A stretch of DNA of 64,000 nt from Anaerolineales bacterium (GCA_020634895.1 JACKAV010000007.1:186001-250000); one strand, 5' to 3'. Positions 1 through 8,937 are shown, counted from the first letter of the stretch. Numbers and translations: made by a program. Notes: generated from the letters alone by a model not told the origin.

Positions 1-564
1 GCAGTAATTGCTCGAAGCATGGCAGTAGATGATGCGTTATTTCAAGAAAATGACATTACTGTTGTGGATTCTTCTCAGGTTGCACTTGGACACGGAATAC
101 TTGCAATTGAGGCTATGAATTATGTAATCGGTGGATCTAATCTCCCGTCCATTGTGGAACATCTTAATACTCTGAAAGAAAGACTTCGTTCGTATTATTT
201 GATTGATAATATTATCCCTATGTATGAAGGGGGACGTATACATAGCAAAATACCTCCTTCTACACTCGTAAAAACATGGTACATTATTAAAATTGAAAAT
301 GGCGAATTACATGTTGTGGAGCGAGCACCTACAATGAATAAAGGTTTCTCAATACTCACCCAATTATTTAAGAGTGGAAAAATTAATAATCACGTCTTCC
401 CTATCGTTATTAATTATATTGGCCTTGATAATATGGCAATGCGTATGCAAAATCTAATACTCAGTGATGATGCCGATGCATATATAATTAATTCTCCTCT
501 GTGCTTGGATTTATCTGTACATTTCAAGCCAACTTCTCTTGGAATATCGTGGTGTGAAGAATAA
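1..564 (+). CDS. DegV-family protein, C-terminal part (5' end outside window)
   Basis: The frame is open to the left edge of the window, so this is probably the end of a longer gene; the first internal ATG is at 19. The visible 187 residues resemble the C-terminal half of DegV fatty-acid-binding proteins: a VVDSSQVALGHG segment, a helical stretch, then a YEGGRI motif followed by a beta-rich part with a hydrophobic core. DegV proteins bind a fatty acid and can serve fatty-acid kinase (FakB role). The gene is distinctly AT-rich compared with the rest of the window. Family assignment rests on motif resemblance only. Confidence 0.55.
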   Translation, partial: AVIARSMAVDDALFQENDITVVDSSQVALGHGILAIEAMNYVIGGSNLPSIVEHLNTLKERLRSYYLIDNIIPMYEGGRIHSKIPPSTLVKTWYIIKIENGELHVVERAPTMNKGFSILTQLFKSGKINNHVFPIVINYIGLDNMAMRMQNLILSDDADAYIINSPLCLDLSVHFKPTSLGISWCEE

Positions 565-701
565 GTACGCTTTATTGTTGATTATTGTTGTATTCGCTTC
601 AAATAAACACTATTTCCTTCAGCACCCTGTTTTTGGAGAAATTTGTATCATGTTATGATTGTTCAGCGTATACTTTGAATAATCTATGGAGATAAATACA
701 C

Positions 702-1364
702 ATGGGACAATATGTAGCCGTTGATTTGGAAGGCACATTAACAACAGGAGGAATATGGAAAGGGATTAATCGGTATATGCAATACCATCATTATTACTGG
801 AGGTATTTATCGCATTACGTCCCTAACTATTTATGGGATAGGTATACGGTTGCTGGATATGGCAATAGAGATAAATTTAAAGTCCATCTTGTAAATACAA
901 TGCAAACAATGTTCAGAGGGTTCGATATGAGTTTACTTAATCAAATGGGGAGCTGGATTGTTGAAAACGAACTTTGGCCTAAAAGAAGGCTAGATGTATT
1001 GGAAGAACTTGCAAAGTTAGATTCACGAGTCTCAATCGTGTTAGTTTCTGGAACGTATGACAATATTTTATCGGAATTTGGAAAAAAAATAAATAATCGG
1101 GTTATTGTATTAGGTACTCAAATTGAAATAATTAATGGAAGGTCAACAGGTCGTATTTTAGGTGAGCCAAATCAAGGATCAGTGAAGGTATTACGTCTGA
1201 AAAACTTATTAGGAGAATCAGAGTTAATATCTACATTTAGCGATGGTTTTGCCGATATTCCTATGCTAGAATTAAGTAAATTTCCTGTAGCTGTGTATCC
1301 TGACGACAAATTAAAAAAAGTGGCTAATGATCGTAACTGGCGCGTTTTACCATCTGGAAATTAA
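702..1364 (+). CDS. HAD-superfamily phosphatase (PSP-like, subfamily IB)
   Basis: 220 residues. Motif I near the N-terminus is DLEGTLT (residues 8-14), with the nucleophile Asp8 and Glu10 where most HAD phosphatases have a second Asp; the same D-x-E form is known in ThrH-type enzymes. Motif II is the Ser of LVSGTYDN, and motif IV is FSDGFADIPML near residue 185, with the metal-binding acidic pair. This is the layout of phosphoserine-phosphatase-like HAD-IB hydrolases acting on a small cytosolic phosphate ester; the substrate cannot be read. A GGAG ribosome site lies about 10 nt before the ATG. AT-rich like its neighbours. Confidence 0.75.
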   Translation: MGQYVAVDLEGTLTTGGIWKGINRYMQYHHYYWRYLSHYVPNYLWDRYTVAGYGNRDKFKVHLVNTMQTMFRGFDMSLLNQMGSWIVENELWPKRRLDVLEELAKLDSRVSIVLVSGTYDNILSEFGKKINNRVIVLGTQIEIINGRSTGRILGEPNQGSVKVLRLKNLLGESELISTFSDGFADIPMLELSKFPVAVYPDDKLKKVANDRNWRVLPSGN

Positions 1365-1450
1365 CATAACAATATAGTACATAATCCAAGATTATTCTAA
1401 TATGACTACAATAATGTAAATAGATCATTATATAAGTAAGGAGCTAAAAA

Positions 1451-2026
1451 ATGTCAAATAACCACGTAGTAATTGTACATGGCGCATATGGTTCGCCTGA
1501 GGAAGCTTGGTTTCCTTGGTTAGCTTCCAAAATAAGAGAATTAGGTTATAGGGTTTCTGTTCCGAAGCTGCCCACCCCAGAAGGACAGACGCTTGATAAC
1601 TGGCTTCAGGTATTTAATGAACAAGTGAAAGATTTAGATAGTGAAGCTATTTTGGTTGGTCATAGCATTGGTGCCACTTTTATTTTACGGAAGGTGGCAA
1701 CATTAGAGAATCAAATTAAAGCTTGCTTTTTAGTTTCGGGGTTTATGCATTTTTTAGGGAATGAAAAATTTGATCAAATAAATAAATCCTTTGTAGAAAA
1801 AGATGTTGATTGGGCATTAATTAGATCAAAGTGTCAAAATTTCTTTATGTATAATTCGGACAATGACCCATACGTTCCGCTAAAATTTGGGGAAGAGGTC
1901 GCTCAGCACCTTCAAATTAAATTGAATGTAGTTCACAATGGAGGACATATTAGCACATCTGCTGGATATTTAGAGTTTCCACAATTATTGGACGACTTAA
2001 AGAAAATATTACCAAAACATGTTTAA
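1451..2026 (+). CDS. RBBP9/YdeN-type alpha/beta serine hydrolase
   Basis: 191 residues, the usual size of the RBBP9/YdeN family of compact serine hydrolases. Residues 7-14 (VIVHGAYG) form the oxyanion loop, GHSIGA holds the nucleophile Ser72, DNDPYVP near residue 138 supplies the acid, and HNGGHIS near residue 160 supplies the His. All three triad residues are present, so the enzyme should be active as a small cytosolic esterase or related hydrolase. An AGGAG site precedes the ATG. The gene stands alone in an AT-rich stretch with unrelated neighbours. Confidence 0.8.
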   Translation: MSNNHVVIVHGAYGSPEEAWFPWLASKIRELGYRVSVPKLPTPEGQTLDNWLQVFNEQVKDLDSEAILVGHSIGATFILRKVATLENQIKACFLVSGFMHFLGNEKFDQINKSFVEKDVDWALIRSKCQNFFMYNSDNDPYVPLKFGEEVAQHLQIKLNVVHNGGHISTSAGYLEFPQLLDDLKKILPKHV

Positions 2027-2275
2027 TAATGTAAATAAACAAATCATTAACAAGTACCTTAATTCATTGCGAAAAATACTTGAGGCTTCTAAACCATAAG
2101 ACCGGCTTCTTTGAATAGATAGATAAAACCGATCATATAGAACCAAAGAGGAACAATAAATCATAATCGCTGTTCTGTTATTCTGGCGAGTACTATATCT
2201 TGTTATTTATATTAAGAACACAATTACATAGTTCTAGCAAGTCAAAATAGATTATGATGGAGTCAAGAAGGGGCT

Positions 2276-2983
2276 ATGAAAGAACACATCATAAATCTTA
2301 GATCACTCGTAAATTCTTCAAATTATCTGGAGAAACCTAGAGATCGCTTGGTATGCTTGGGTGCGGAAGCACTTTCTAACGCCGAAATTCTTGCCTTATT
2401 GTTGCAATCTGGTCTCCCCGGCGAAAATGCCGTGCAGATAAGTCAGCGGCTACTTAATACATTTGGTGGATTATGGGGATTGTACAAAACCCCCTTTGAT
2501 GAACTAGTCTGTCAGCGTGGTATAGGCGAGTCCAAAGCTGCACAAATGAAGGCTGCAGCCGATATAGGTCGAAGGTTAATACTTGAGGCTCCGGGAGAGC
2601 GCAACACTATCAACAGCCCTAGTGATGCTGCAGCCCTTGTGCAGTATGAGATGTCCACTCTAGAGCAAGAGCATTTGCGCGTCCTGCTTCTTGATACCCG
2701 AAATCACGTCCTTGATATAGCTGAAATTTACAAAGGGTCAGTTAACTCGTCTCAAATACGAGTTGGAGAGGTGTTTAAGATGGCAATTCGTCGTAATTCA
2801 CCCGCCATAATTGTTGCACACAACCATCCAAGCGGTGATCCTACCCCCAGCCCTGATGATGTTGCTGTTACACGTGCTCTCGTGCAAGCCGGTAAATTAT
2901 TGGATATTGATGTGCTTGATCATCTTGTAATTGGAAATTACCGTTATGTCTCTTTAAAGGAACGCGGCTTGGGCTTCGGGTAA
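2276..2983 (+). CDS. radC: RadC family JAB/MPN-domain protein
   Basis: 235 residues, normal RadC length. The N-terminal ~100 residues contain the helix-hairpin-helix-like part (GLPGENAVQIS, GIGESKAAQMKAA). The C-terminal JAB/MPN domain carries the metal motif AHNHPSGDPTPSPDD (His-x-His, then Asp) and an upstream EVFK glutamate. RadC proteins are conserved but their biochemical role is unsettled; the old link to DNA repair is doubtful and the family is frequent on mobile and accessory DNA. Preceded by a purine-rich AAGAAGGGG site. It borders the AT-rich accessory block at the left end. Confidence 0.9.
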   Translation: MKEHIINLRSLVNSSNYLEKPRDRLVCLGAEALSNAEILALLLQSGLPGENAVQISQRLLNTFGGLWGLYKTPFDELVCQRGIGESKAAQMKAAADIGRRLILEAPGERNTINSPSDAAALVQYEMSTLEQEHLRVLLLDTRNHVLDIAEIYKGSVNSSQIRVGEVFKMAIRRNSPAIIVAHNHPSGDPTPSPDDVAVTRALVQAGKLLDIDVLDHLVIGNYRYVSLKERGLGFG

Positions 2984-3240
2984 TTCCCTATCCCCAATTG
3001 AAACTAGCCGCGAATTTAGATTCCGTTAGCTCCTCTACACGCAATAATTGTAAGTTATTTATTGAATTAGGGGCGAAAACCAGTCTGGCAGTTAGTTCGA
3101 CCGAGTTTCTAGTCTGAGTATTTGATGAATGCTATATTGGAAAATGCTTGAGCTCTGGCAGTAGTCATAGCGCGATGATACCATCCTCGCAGCTAATTGT
3201 ATAAATGTATATTAAGGATGTTTTACTCTACAATTCAAAA
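2984..3240. other. Intergenic stretch without recognisable gene
   Basis: Roughly 330 bases separate radC from the convergent efflux operon. Apart from the terminator at 3241 no coding frame, tRNA-like fold or repeat of the families seen elsewhere in the window is visible here. Confidence 0.5.
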
Positions 3241-3272
3241 AAAGAACCGACCTGTAAGCCGGTTCTTTTTTG
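3241..3272. terminator. Bidirectional intrinsic terminator
   Basis: Nine-base stem AAAGAACCG / CGGTTCTTT (3241-3249 with 3260-3268), loop of 10, T-run on the right and A-run on the left, so it can work for both strands. It lies about 45 bases after the stop of the minus-strand HlyD gene and about 250 after radC, so it mainly ends the efflux operon. Confidence 0.85.
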
Positions 3273-3314
3273 TTGAACTTTGATAAATTAAATTTTTATA
3301 TCGGATTCCCAATG

Positions 3315-4625
3315 TTATTGATCGAAGGTCACATCCACGGGCATGCCGGGTTTGAGCTTGCCTGTGCTGTTATCCACTGAAAGCTCAATGGCGTAGACGG
3401 TGGTCTGCCTGCCTTCCTTGGTCTGGACGTTTTGCGGGGTGAATTCCGCCTGGTTCGAAATGCGCGTGACGTTCGCTGTGAAAACCTCATCAGGGAAGGA
3501 GTCGACGCTCAAACTGGCAGTCTGTCCCAAGCTGACCTGACCATACTCGGTTTCGGGAATGTACACAGTGAGCGTGAGTTGGTCCAGATTGCCGACTGTC
3601 ATGGCGGGCATGCCTGCCTGAATGACTTCGCCCGCTTCGATGCTGCGCACCAGCACCACTCCATTCAACGGCGAGCGGACAGTGAGTTTGTCCATTTGCG
3701 TGTTGATGGCGTCGAGGCTGGCTTGTGCCGCCGCCGCCGCAGACTTCGCCTGTTCCAACACCGCGGACGATTGATCGACAGCCTTCGCCGCCGCGGTCAC
3801 AGCCAATGAGTCTTCGCCAGTTTGCAGGGAGCGCAATGCGTCAAGCGCGGCGAAATAACGTTCCCGCGCAACAGAAACATCGGCGCGGGCTTCGAGAACA
3901 TCTTTTGCGCCGTCTGTGGTTAGGGCATCGTCGTAATCCTTTTGCGCGTCGTCGAGATCGATCTTGGCTTCGTCGTAGTCGGTTTGCGCGGCGTCGCGCA
4001 GATCGGTCCCATCGGATGCGCCGTTGGTATTGTCGAGCACGGTCTGGGCAACTTCGAACTTCATCCGCGCATCGGATAATGCCTGCTCGATATTGATGAA
4101 CGTGGAACTTCCAGCGCGTGCGCCGACGCTTTCGAGCCGTGATTGCGCTTCATCCAACGCGGCGGATGCGGCGTCCACTTCTGCCTGCGCCGATTGGATC
4201 TGCTCGGCTTTCGAGAAATACCAAATGGGCTGGTCATACTCGCTGGGCTTGGTGCCTTTCCACGCCTCCTGGCGGTCTTCCGTTGCGAGCGCTTCGGAAA
4301 GCGTCAGTTCGTATTGCGCCTGCGCCGAATCCAATGTGGCTTGCGCTGCCCGCACGCTCGCGTTGGCAGAGTCCAGCATGGCTTGGGCACTCTGCTGCTC
4401 GGACAGAAGCAGGCTGTCGTCGAGGCGCAGAAGCGGATCGCCCTCCTTGACCGAGTCGCCTTCATTGACAAGGACTTCGACGACGCGTCCCGATAGTTCC
4501 GGCGCGACTGCGATCTCTTTCGCTTCGATCTGACCCGAAGCCTGTATCGCCGTACTGTTGGTTGCTCCGCAGCCGACGGTAAAGAGCGCGATCAGCAGAG
4601 TAACGGTGAGAAAAACTTTTTTCAT
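3315..4625 (-). CDS. HlyD-family membrane-fusion lipoprotein (YbhG-like efflux adaptor)
   Basis: 436 residues from the second ATG (4625), chosen because a GGAGG site lies just before it inside the longer frame. The N-terminus is a lipoprotein signal with lipobox FTVGC (Cys19), so the adaptor is lipid-anchored. A biotinyl-lipoyl-like segment (residues ~30-75, GRVVEVLVNEGDSVKEGDPLL) is followed by a long alanine/glutamine-rich coiled-coil hairpin (~75-310), the second lipoyl half (VRSPLNGVVLVRSIEAGEV) and a beta-barrel domain. It is the last gene of a minus-strand operon with two ABC ATPases and two ABC-2 permeases, the same set as ybhGFSR of Escherichia coli. Expected role: coupling the permease to export across the envelope. 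Confidence 0.88.
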   Translation of the reverse strand: MKKVFLTVTLLIALFTVGCGATNSTAIQASGQIEAKEIAVAPELSGRVVEVLVNEGDSVKEGDPLLRLDDSLLLSEQQSAQAMLDSANASVRAAQATLDSAQAQYELTLSEALATEDRQEAWKGTKPSEYDQPIWYFSKAEQIQSAQAEVDAASAALDEAQSRLESVGARAGSSTFINIEQALSDARMKFEVAQTVLDNTNGASDGTDLRDAAQTDYDEAKIDLDDAQKDYDDALTTDGAKDVLEARADVSVARERYFAALDALRSLQTGEDSLAVTAAAKAVDQSSAVLEQAKSAAAAAQASLDAINTQMDKLTVRSPLNGVVLVRSIEAGEVIQAGMPAMTVGNLDQLTLTVYIPETEYGQVSLGQTASLSVDSFPDEVFTANVTRISNQAEFTPQNVQTKEGRQTTVYAIELSVDNSTGKLKPGMPVDVTFDQ

Positions 4626-4648
4626 TGGGTCCTCCAATTATTTTTCAT

Positions 4649-5593
4649 TTATTTTTTCATTGCAGAGATAAAGACATCTTCGAGCGAAGGTTCGATGACG
4701 GACATGCTGCCGGGGCGGATGCCTGCGCTCTCGAGTTCGTGTTTGATGGCACGTTCCTGTTTCCTGACATTCGGCGCAACCACATGGACGAGCGCGCCGT
4801 AAAGTTCCACTTCTTCGAGCATGAGTCTTTGCTCGGCTTGCGCGGCTCGCAGTATCTTGACTGCCTCCGGCGCATCGGACGGTTCGAGTTCGAGCACTTC
4901 GCCGCGCATGGTTTCGTTTTTGATCTCGTCCTCTGTGCCGTATGCGATGATGTCGCCGTATTGGATGAACGCAAGACGGTGACAGTGTTCGGCTTCGTCC
5001 ATGTAGTGTGTGGTGACGAAGACCGTGACGCCTTCGGCGATGAGTTGATAGAGCAGGTCCCAGAACGCGCGGCGGGAGATCGGGTCCACGCCTGCGGTGG
5101 GTTCGTCGAGGAAAAGCACTTCGGGGCGGTGAAGGATCGCCGCGCTGAGCGCCAGCCGCTGACGCCAGCCGCCGGAGAGTTCTTTTGTCTTGGCGTTCTC
5201 GCGTCCTTCAAGCCCAGCCATTGCAAGCGCATCCTTGATGCGGGTGTGCAGTTCCGAGTTTGAAAGTCCGTATGCGGCGCCGTAGAAATTGAGATTTTGC
5301 AGAACAGTGAGGTCGTTGTACAGGCTGAAACGCTGGGACATGTATCCCACACGCGGACGGATGTTGCGCGTGTCGCCGTCGACTTTCATGCCGAGCACTT
5401 CCACGGAACCGGAGGTGGGCGTCATCAACCCGAGCATCATGCGGATGGTGGTCGTCTTGCCCGATCCGTTCGGACCGAGAAAGCCGAATATCTCTCCGCG
5501 ATGAACTTCGAAGTTGATTCCGTTCACGGCGGTAAAGTCACCGAAGCGTTTGGTGAGATTGGTTACGGTAATTGCAGGTTGAGAAGAATTCAT
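4649..5593 (-). CDS. ABC transporter ATPase matching the C-terminal half of YbhF
   Basis: 314 residues from ATG 5593; a longer frame reaches upstream but that part overlaps the permease gene and looks non-native. Walker A is GPNGSGKTT near residue 40, Q-loop MSQRFSLY, signature LSGGWRQRLAL, Walker B VLFLDEPTAGVDP, and switch His in TTHYMDEAEHC. The opening TKRFGDFTAVN and the GPNG Walker A resemble the second nucleotide-binding domain of E. coli YbhF. Its partner, with GPDGAGKTT, is the separate gene at 7939-8865. Start lies 32 bases after the upstream permease stop; the adaptor follows 23 bases after its own stop. Confidence 0.9.
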   Translation of the reverse strand: MNSSQPAITVTNLTKRFGDFTAVNGINFEVHRGEIFGFLGPNGSGKTTTIRMMLGLMTPTSGSVEVLGMKVDGDTRNIRPRVGYMSQRFSLYNDLTVLQNLNFYGAAYGLSNSELHTRIKDALAMAGLEGRENAKTKELSGGWRQRLALSAAILHRPEVLFLDEPTAGVDPISRRAFWDLLYQLIAEGVTVFVTTHYMDEAEHCHRLAFIQYGDIIAYGTEDEIKNETMRGEVLELEPSDAPEAVKILRAAQAEQRLMLEEVELYGALVHVVAPNVRKQERAIKHELESAGIRPGSMSVIEPSLEDVFISAMKK

Positions 5594-5625
5594 AAGTCTC
5601 CGATAACACTGAATACTGGTACTTC

Positions 5626-6750
5626 TTAATCCAGAGCCTTCCTCACGAATTGCAGTGAGAACGCGCCGATCACAGTGCCGAGGATCGCGAGAGCCAGCAC
5701 GTTGGGCCAGAGCACGTCCATGCCTGCGCCTTTGAGCGCGATCCCGCGCAGAATGGTCAGCCAGTGATGGGCAGGGATGACGTTTGCGAACCACCGCAAG
5801 ACTTGCGGCATGGACTCAACAGGTGCTGCGTAGCCGGTGAACATGAAGTCCACCATGCCGACGAGGAGGACGAGCAGAAATGCCTGGTGCTGCGTCTTCG
5901 AAATGACCGAAAGGACAAGTCCCTTGCCAAGCTCGACCAGTAGATACCCGAAGGCGAGTACCATCAGCAGGAGAAACGATCCGCGGATGGGAACATCGAA
6001 GGCGAAATGCACCATGCCGAGCATCAAGAGGAAATCGGCGAAGCCAACGATGATGACCGGAATGGATTTTCCAATGATGATCTCAAGGGAGGAGAAAGGC
6101 ATGACCAGCAATTGTTCTATCGTGCCGAGTTCACGTTCGCGTGAGAATGCCAATGCCGCAAAAAGCAGGACCGTAAATTCGAGCATCATGCCCAACTCGG
6201 CGGGAGTGGTGTACAACGCCTCGGATAGATTCTCGTTGAACCACACCCGCAGACTCGGGTTGAATCCGCTAAATTGTTCAGCACTCAGCCCAAGGCGTTG
6301 GATCAAGATGCGCTGATCTATATCCCGCGCCAAACCCTGAATGGCTCGATTCGACGCCTGCGCCGGAGTGTTCTCCGCGCCGTTGATGATTACCAACAGG
6401 GTCGGGTGTCCAACGAACGATTGCAACTGCTCCGCATAATCGGGCGGAATGATCACGGCGGCGTTGATCTGACCGCGATCCATCGCGTCCTGAATGGTTT
6501 GCATATCGTTGACCTGCTGCGGCGCCGCGAAGGTTTTTGTGTTTTCCAGCCCGATGACGAGCGCGTGACTGGCGGCGGTTTTGCTTTGGTCGAAGATCAT
6601 GATCGGCAGATTGGTGATCGGACGCGAGGTTGCCCACGCCACAGCGAGCAGTTCCATCGCGCCGCCGATGAGCATGAAGGCGGGCATCCACCAGTCACTG
6701 CGGAGATGGATAAATTCTTTTATAGCTAAAGACCAAATTCGTTTAAGCAT
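5626..6750 (-). CDS. ABC-2 type permease (YbhR/YbhS-like)
   Basis: 374 residues from the ATG at 6750, which has an AAGGAAA site; the frame extends upstream only through a repeat element. One N-terminal membrane helix (~residues 17-37) is followed by a long extracytoplasmic domain (~38-170, IMIFDQSKTAASHALV...) and five C-terminal helices with the typical RERELGTIEQLLVMPFSSLEIIIGKSIP coupling region. This is the ABC2_membrane_3 fold of YbhR/YbhS exporters. It forms a pair with the permease at 6806-7942 and probably exports a toxic or amphipathic compound. Confidence 0.9.
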   Translation of the reverse strand: MLKRIWSLAIKEFIHLRSDWWMPAFMLIGGAMELLAVAWATSRPITNLPIMIFDQSKTAASHALVIGLENTKTFAAPQQVNDMQTIQDAMDRGQINAAVIIPPDYAEQLQSFVGHPTLLVIINGAENTPAQASNRAIQGLARDIDQRILIQRLGLSAEQFSGFNPSLRVWFNENLSEALYTTPAELGMMLEFTVLLFAALAFSRERELGTIEQLLVMPFSSLEIIIGKSIPVIIVGFADFLLMLGMVHFAFDVPIRGSFLLLMVLAFGYLLVELGKGLVLSVISKTQHQAFLLVLLVGMVDFMFTGYAAPVESMPQVLRWFANVIPAHHWLTILRGIALKGAGMDVLWPNVLALAILGTVIGAFSLQFVRKALD

Positions 6751-6761
6751 TGCATTTCCTT

Positions 6762-6809
6762 GTAGGGGCAGGGTTCCCCTGCCCTTGGGCGAGAGGACCT
6801 CGCCCCTAC
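6762..6809. repeat. Palindromic spacer element between the permease genes
   Basis: Outer arms GTAGGGGC (6762-6769) and GCCCCTAC (6802-6809) enclose two hairpins: GGGCAGGG-ttc-CCCTGCCC and GGGCGAG-aggac-CTCGCCC. The right arm contains the TAG stop of the upstream permease gene (6806-6808, minus strand), so the element supplies that stop. Confidence 0.8.
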
Positions 6810-7942
6810 GCCAATTTCTTCCTAAAGAACAACGCCGCCAAAGCAGTAAAACCGACACCCAGACCGAGCATCATCACCACATAAGGCCAGAGCACATCCA
6901 TGCCGACGCCGGGGAGAAATATTCCGCGGGTGATGATGGCGTAATGCGTGCCGGGCAGACCCAGCGCTTCGAGCCGCGCTTCCTCGGGCATCGAAGCCAG
7001 CGGGAAGAAAATTCCGGTGAGGAAAAAGCCGGGGAAGAAGATCACCAAAAAAGAAAGAGCGAGCGCGGCGGCTTGAGTCCGCATGAAGACGCCGACGATC
7101 ATCCCCATGCTCAAGACCGCGAACATGAAGACTGCCGAAAGCGCAAAGAACAGCAGAAAACTCCCGTTCAGCGAAATTCCGAACCACCATATCGATAGCA
7201 GTGGAATGAAGATCACATTGAGCAAGCCGACAATAATGTACGGGATGATCTTGCCGAGCATCAACTCTGCGCGAGCGATGGGGGTGGCGAGCAATTGTTC
7301 GAGCGTGCCGTGTTCGCGTTCATGCGCGAGCGTCAACGCAACGGAAAGAGCAGGGAAACCCAGCACCATCGAGATCAAACCGGGGATCAAAGCGTTGCGC
7401 GGTTTAAGGTCGGGGTTGTACCAGGTTTGGATGCGCAGATCGAGCGGCTGCAATGTGTCGATTGCCATGCCCTGTGCGCGGAATTGTTTTGTCAATGCGC
7501 CATCAATAAATTCCTCTGCGCGTTGGGCGATATGCTCCACTGCAAAATTTCCGCTTTCGGGTTCGGTGCCGTCGATGATGACCTGCAGCGGAATTCCCTT
7601 CAACGCCTGCAGGTCGCTTGCAAATCCCGGCGAGATGATGACCGCCGCTTTGACCTGTCCCTTCATCATCATCGAGTTGATCTCGTCCATGCTGGTGGCG
7701 TAGGCATAAAGATCAAGGTCCTGCCCGGCTGTGATCTGTTGAATGAATTCACGCGATGTCTGACTTCGATCAAAATCCAGAACAGCAATGGGAATATTTT
7801 TCAAGTCCACGGTCAATGCGTACGCCATCAACAACAATACCAATGTTGGCGTGAACAACACCAGGATCAGCGTGCTTCTGTCGCGCATGATGTGGCTGAT
7901 CTCTTTGCGGGTTACAGCCCAAATATGTCTCAGTGACATCAT
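6806..7942 (-). CDS. ABC-2 type permease (YbhS/YbhR-like)
   Basis: 378 residues. The ATG at 7942 overlaps the stop of the upstream ATPase gene (ATGA), indicating translational coupling. Layout matches its neighbour: one N-terminal helix (TLILVLFTPTLVLLLMAYAL), a soluble extracytoplasmic domain (~40-175) and five C-terminal helices, with HEREHGTLEQLLATPIARAELMLGKIIP as coupling region. The two permeases are diverged paralogues and should form a heterodimer. Its TAG stop lies inside the right arm of the palindromic element at 6762-6809, so the end of the protein may have been reshaped by that insertion. Confidence 0.9.
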   Translation of the reverse strand: MMSLRHIWAVTRKEISHIMRDRSTLILVLFTPTLVLLLMAYALTVDLKNIPIAVLDFDRSQTSREFIQQITAGQDLDLYAYATSMDEINSMMMKGQVKAAVIISPGFASDLQALKGIPLQVIIDGTEPESGNFAVEHIAQRAEEFIDGALTKQFRAQGMAIDTLQPLDLRIQTWYNPDLKPRNALIPGLISMVLGFPALSVALTLAHEREHGTLEQLLATPIARAELMLGKIIPYIIVGLLNVIFIPLLSIWWFGISLNGSFLLFFALSAVFMFAVLSMGMIVGVFMRTQAAALALSFLVIFFPGFFLTGIFFPLASMPEEARLEALGLPGTHYAIITRGIFLPGVGMDVLWPYVVMMLGLGVGFTALAALFFRKKLA

Positions 7943-8865
7943 GCCTCCAATTTCCGGATCAACGAGATGAACGCTTCTTCCATCCGCACAGGCGCGATGC
8001 GGATACTGCGATACGCGAGCTTTTCTTTTTTGAGGATGGATTCGATTTCAGGCAGACGCCGCTTCCCTGAATCGACCAGCAAGTGGATCGACTCTCCATA
8101 CGTCTGCGCCTCGCGGACTCCGCCCAGGGTTGATACAACCTTCAATGTCTTTTGCCAATCTTCAGGCTGGATCTCGATCACATCGCCCTCGAGCTTTTCC
8201 CGTATCCCTTTTGGCGAATCGCACTCGACGAGTTTGCCCGCATACATCAACCCGACTCTCGAACAGCGGTCGGCTTCATCCATGTACGGCGTGCTGACGA
8301 TGATGGTCGTCCCTTGTAAATGCAGTTCGGTGAGAATGTTCCAAAACTCGCGGCGGGAGATCGGGTCCACGCCAGTGGTGGGTTCATCGAGCAAAAGGAT
8401 CTCCGGCTCGTGGATCAACGTGCAAGCCAGCGCAAGTTTCTTCTGCATCCCGCCGGAAAGATCTACTGCACGTCTTTCTTTAAATTCGGTGAGACCTGCA
8501 AAAGCCAGCAATCGTTCCGTACGCTCGGACATTTCCGTTGGCGATACATCGAACAATTCGGCGAAGAATTGCAAATTCTCCATCACCGATAATTCGCCGT
8601 ATAAACTGAATTGCTGTGCCATGTACCCGATATGCGGTTTGACCGATTCGTACTTCTCTTTCAGGTCGAACCCGAGCACAGACGCTTCGCCTTCGGTGAT
8701 ATCCAATAAGCCAGCTAAGAGACGCAGTGTTGTTGTCTTTCCCGCGCCGTCCGGACCGACCAACCCGAATAATTCGCCCGCTTCAACGGACAGGGTTAAT
8801 TCGTCCACTGCACGGGTGTTTTTGAAGTCGCGGATGAGGTTTGTAATTTCAATAATTTGAGTCAT
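7939..8865 (-). CDS. ABC transporter ATPase matching the N-terminal half of YbhF
   Basis: 308 residues from ATG 8865 (a GTG three codons earlier is possible; neither has a strong ribosome site). Walker A is GPDGAGKTT near residue 37, an unusual Asp form also typical of the first nucleotide-binding domain of E. coli YbhF; then MAQQFSLY Q-loop, signature LSGGMQKKLAL, Walker B ILLLDEPTTGVDP, and switch region STPYMDEADRC where the usual switch His is Pro. The loss of His in this half and its presence (TTHYMDEA) in the other ATPase suggests an asymmetric ATPase pair. First of the core transporter genes, coupled to the permease by a 4-base overlap. Confidence 0.88.
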   Translation of the reverse strand: MTQIIEITNLIRDFKNTRAVDELTLSVEAGELFGLVGPDGAGKTTTLRLLAGLLDITEGEASVLGFDLKEKYESVKPHIGYMAQQFSLYGELSVMENLQFFAELFDVSPTEMSERTERLLAFAGLTEFKERRAVDLSGGMQKKLALACTLIHEPEILLLDEPTTGVDPISRREFWNILTELHLQGTTIIVSTPYMDEADRCSRVGLMYAGKLVECDSPKGIREKLEGDVIEIQPEDWQKTLKVVSTLGGVREAQTYGESIHLLVDSGKRRLPEIESILKKEKLAYRSIRIAPVRMEEAFISLIRKLEA

Positions 8866-8879
8866 TACAATCACAAGTA

Positions 8880-8937
8880 ATCGGTGATCAGTGACCAGTG
8901 ATCAGTCTGACAACTGAACACTGATTACTGCCCACTA
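8880..8937. repeat. ATCAGT-type inverted repeat spacer
   Basis: Imperfect inverted repeat built from GTGATCAGTGACCAGTGATCAGT on the left and its complement (ACTGAACACTGATTACTG) on the right. It fills the spacer between the small membrane protein gene and the ATPase gene. The same family recurs at 16573-16626 and 23925-23957. Confidence 0.65.

Noticed and set aside
2027..2275. Possible small RNA or tRNA in the spacer before radC
   Set aside because: No cloverleaf, strong stem or terminator could be found in this AT-rich stretch.
4625..5263. 212-codon plus-strand frame opposite the efflux ATPase
   Set aside because: Antisense to intact Walker A, signature and Walker B motifs; no ribosome site or family resemblance.
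5594..5794. N-terminal extension of the YbhF-like ATPase
   Set aside because: Arg/His-rich residues in a part that overlaps the permease gene; the ATG at 5593 gives the normal ABC start.
8880..8937. Repeated CAGTGATCAGT units as a possible CRISPR array
   Set aside because: Units of 6-12 bases with no spacers of regular length, no cas genes; it is an imperfect inverted repeat.
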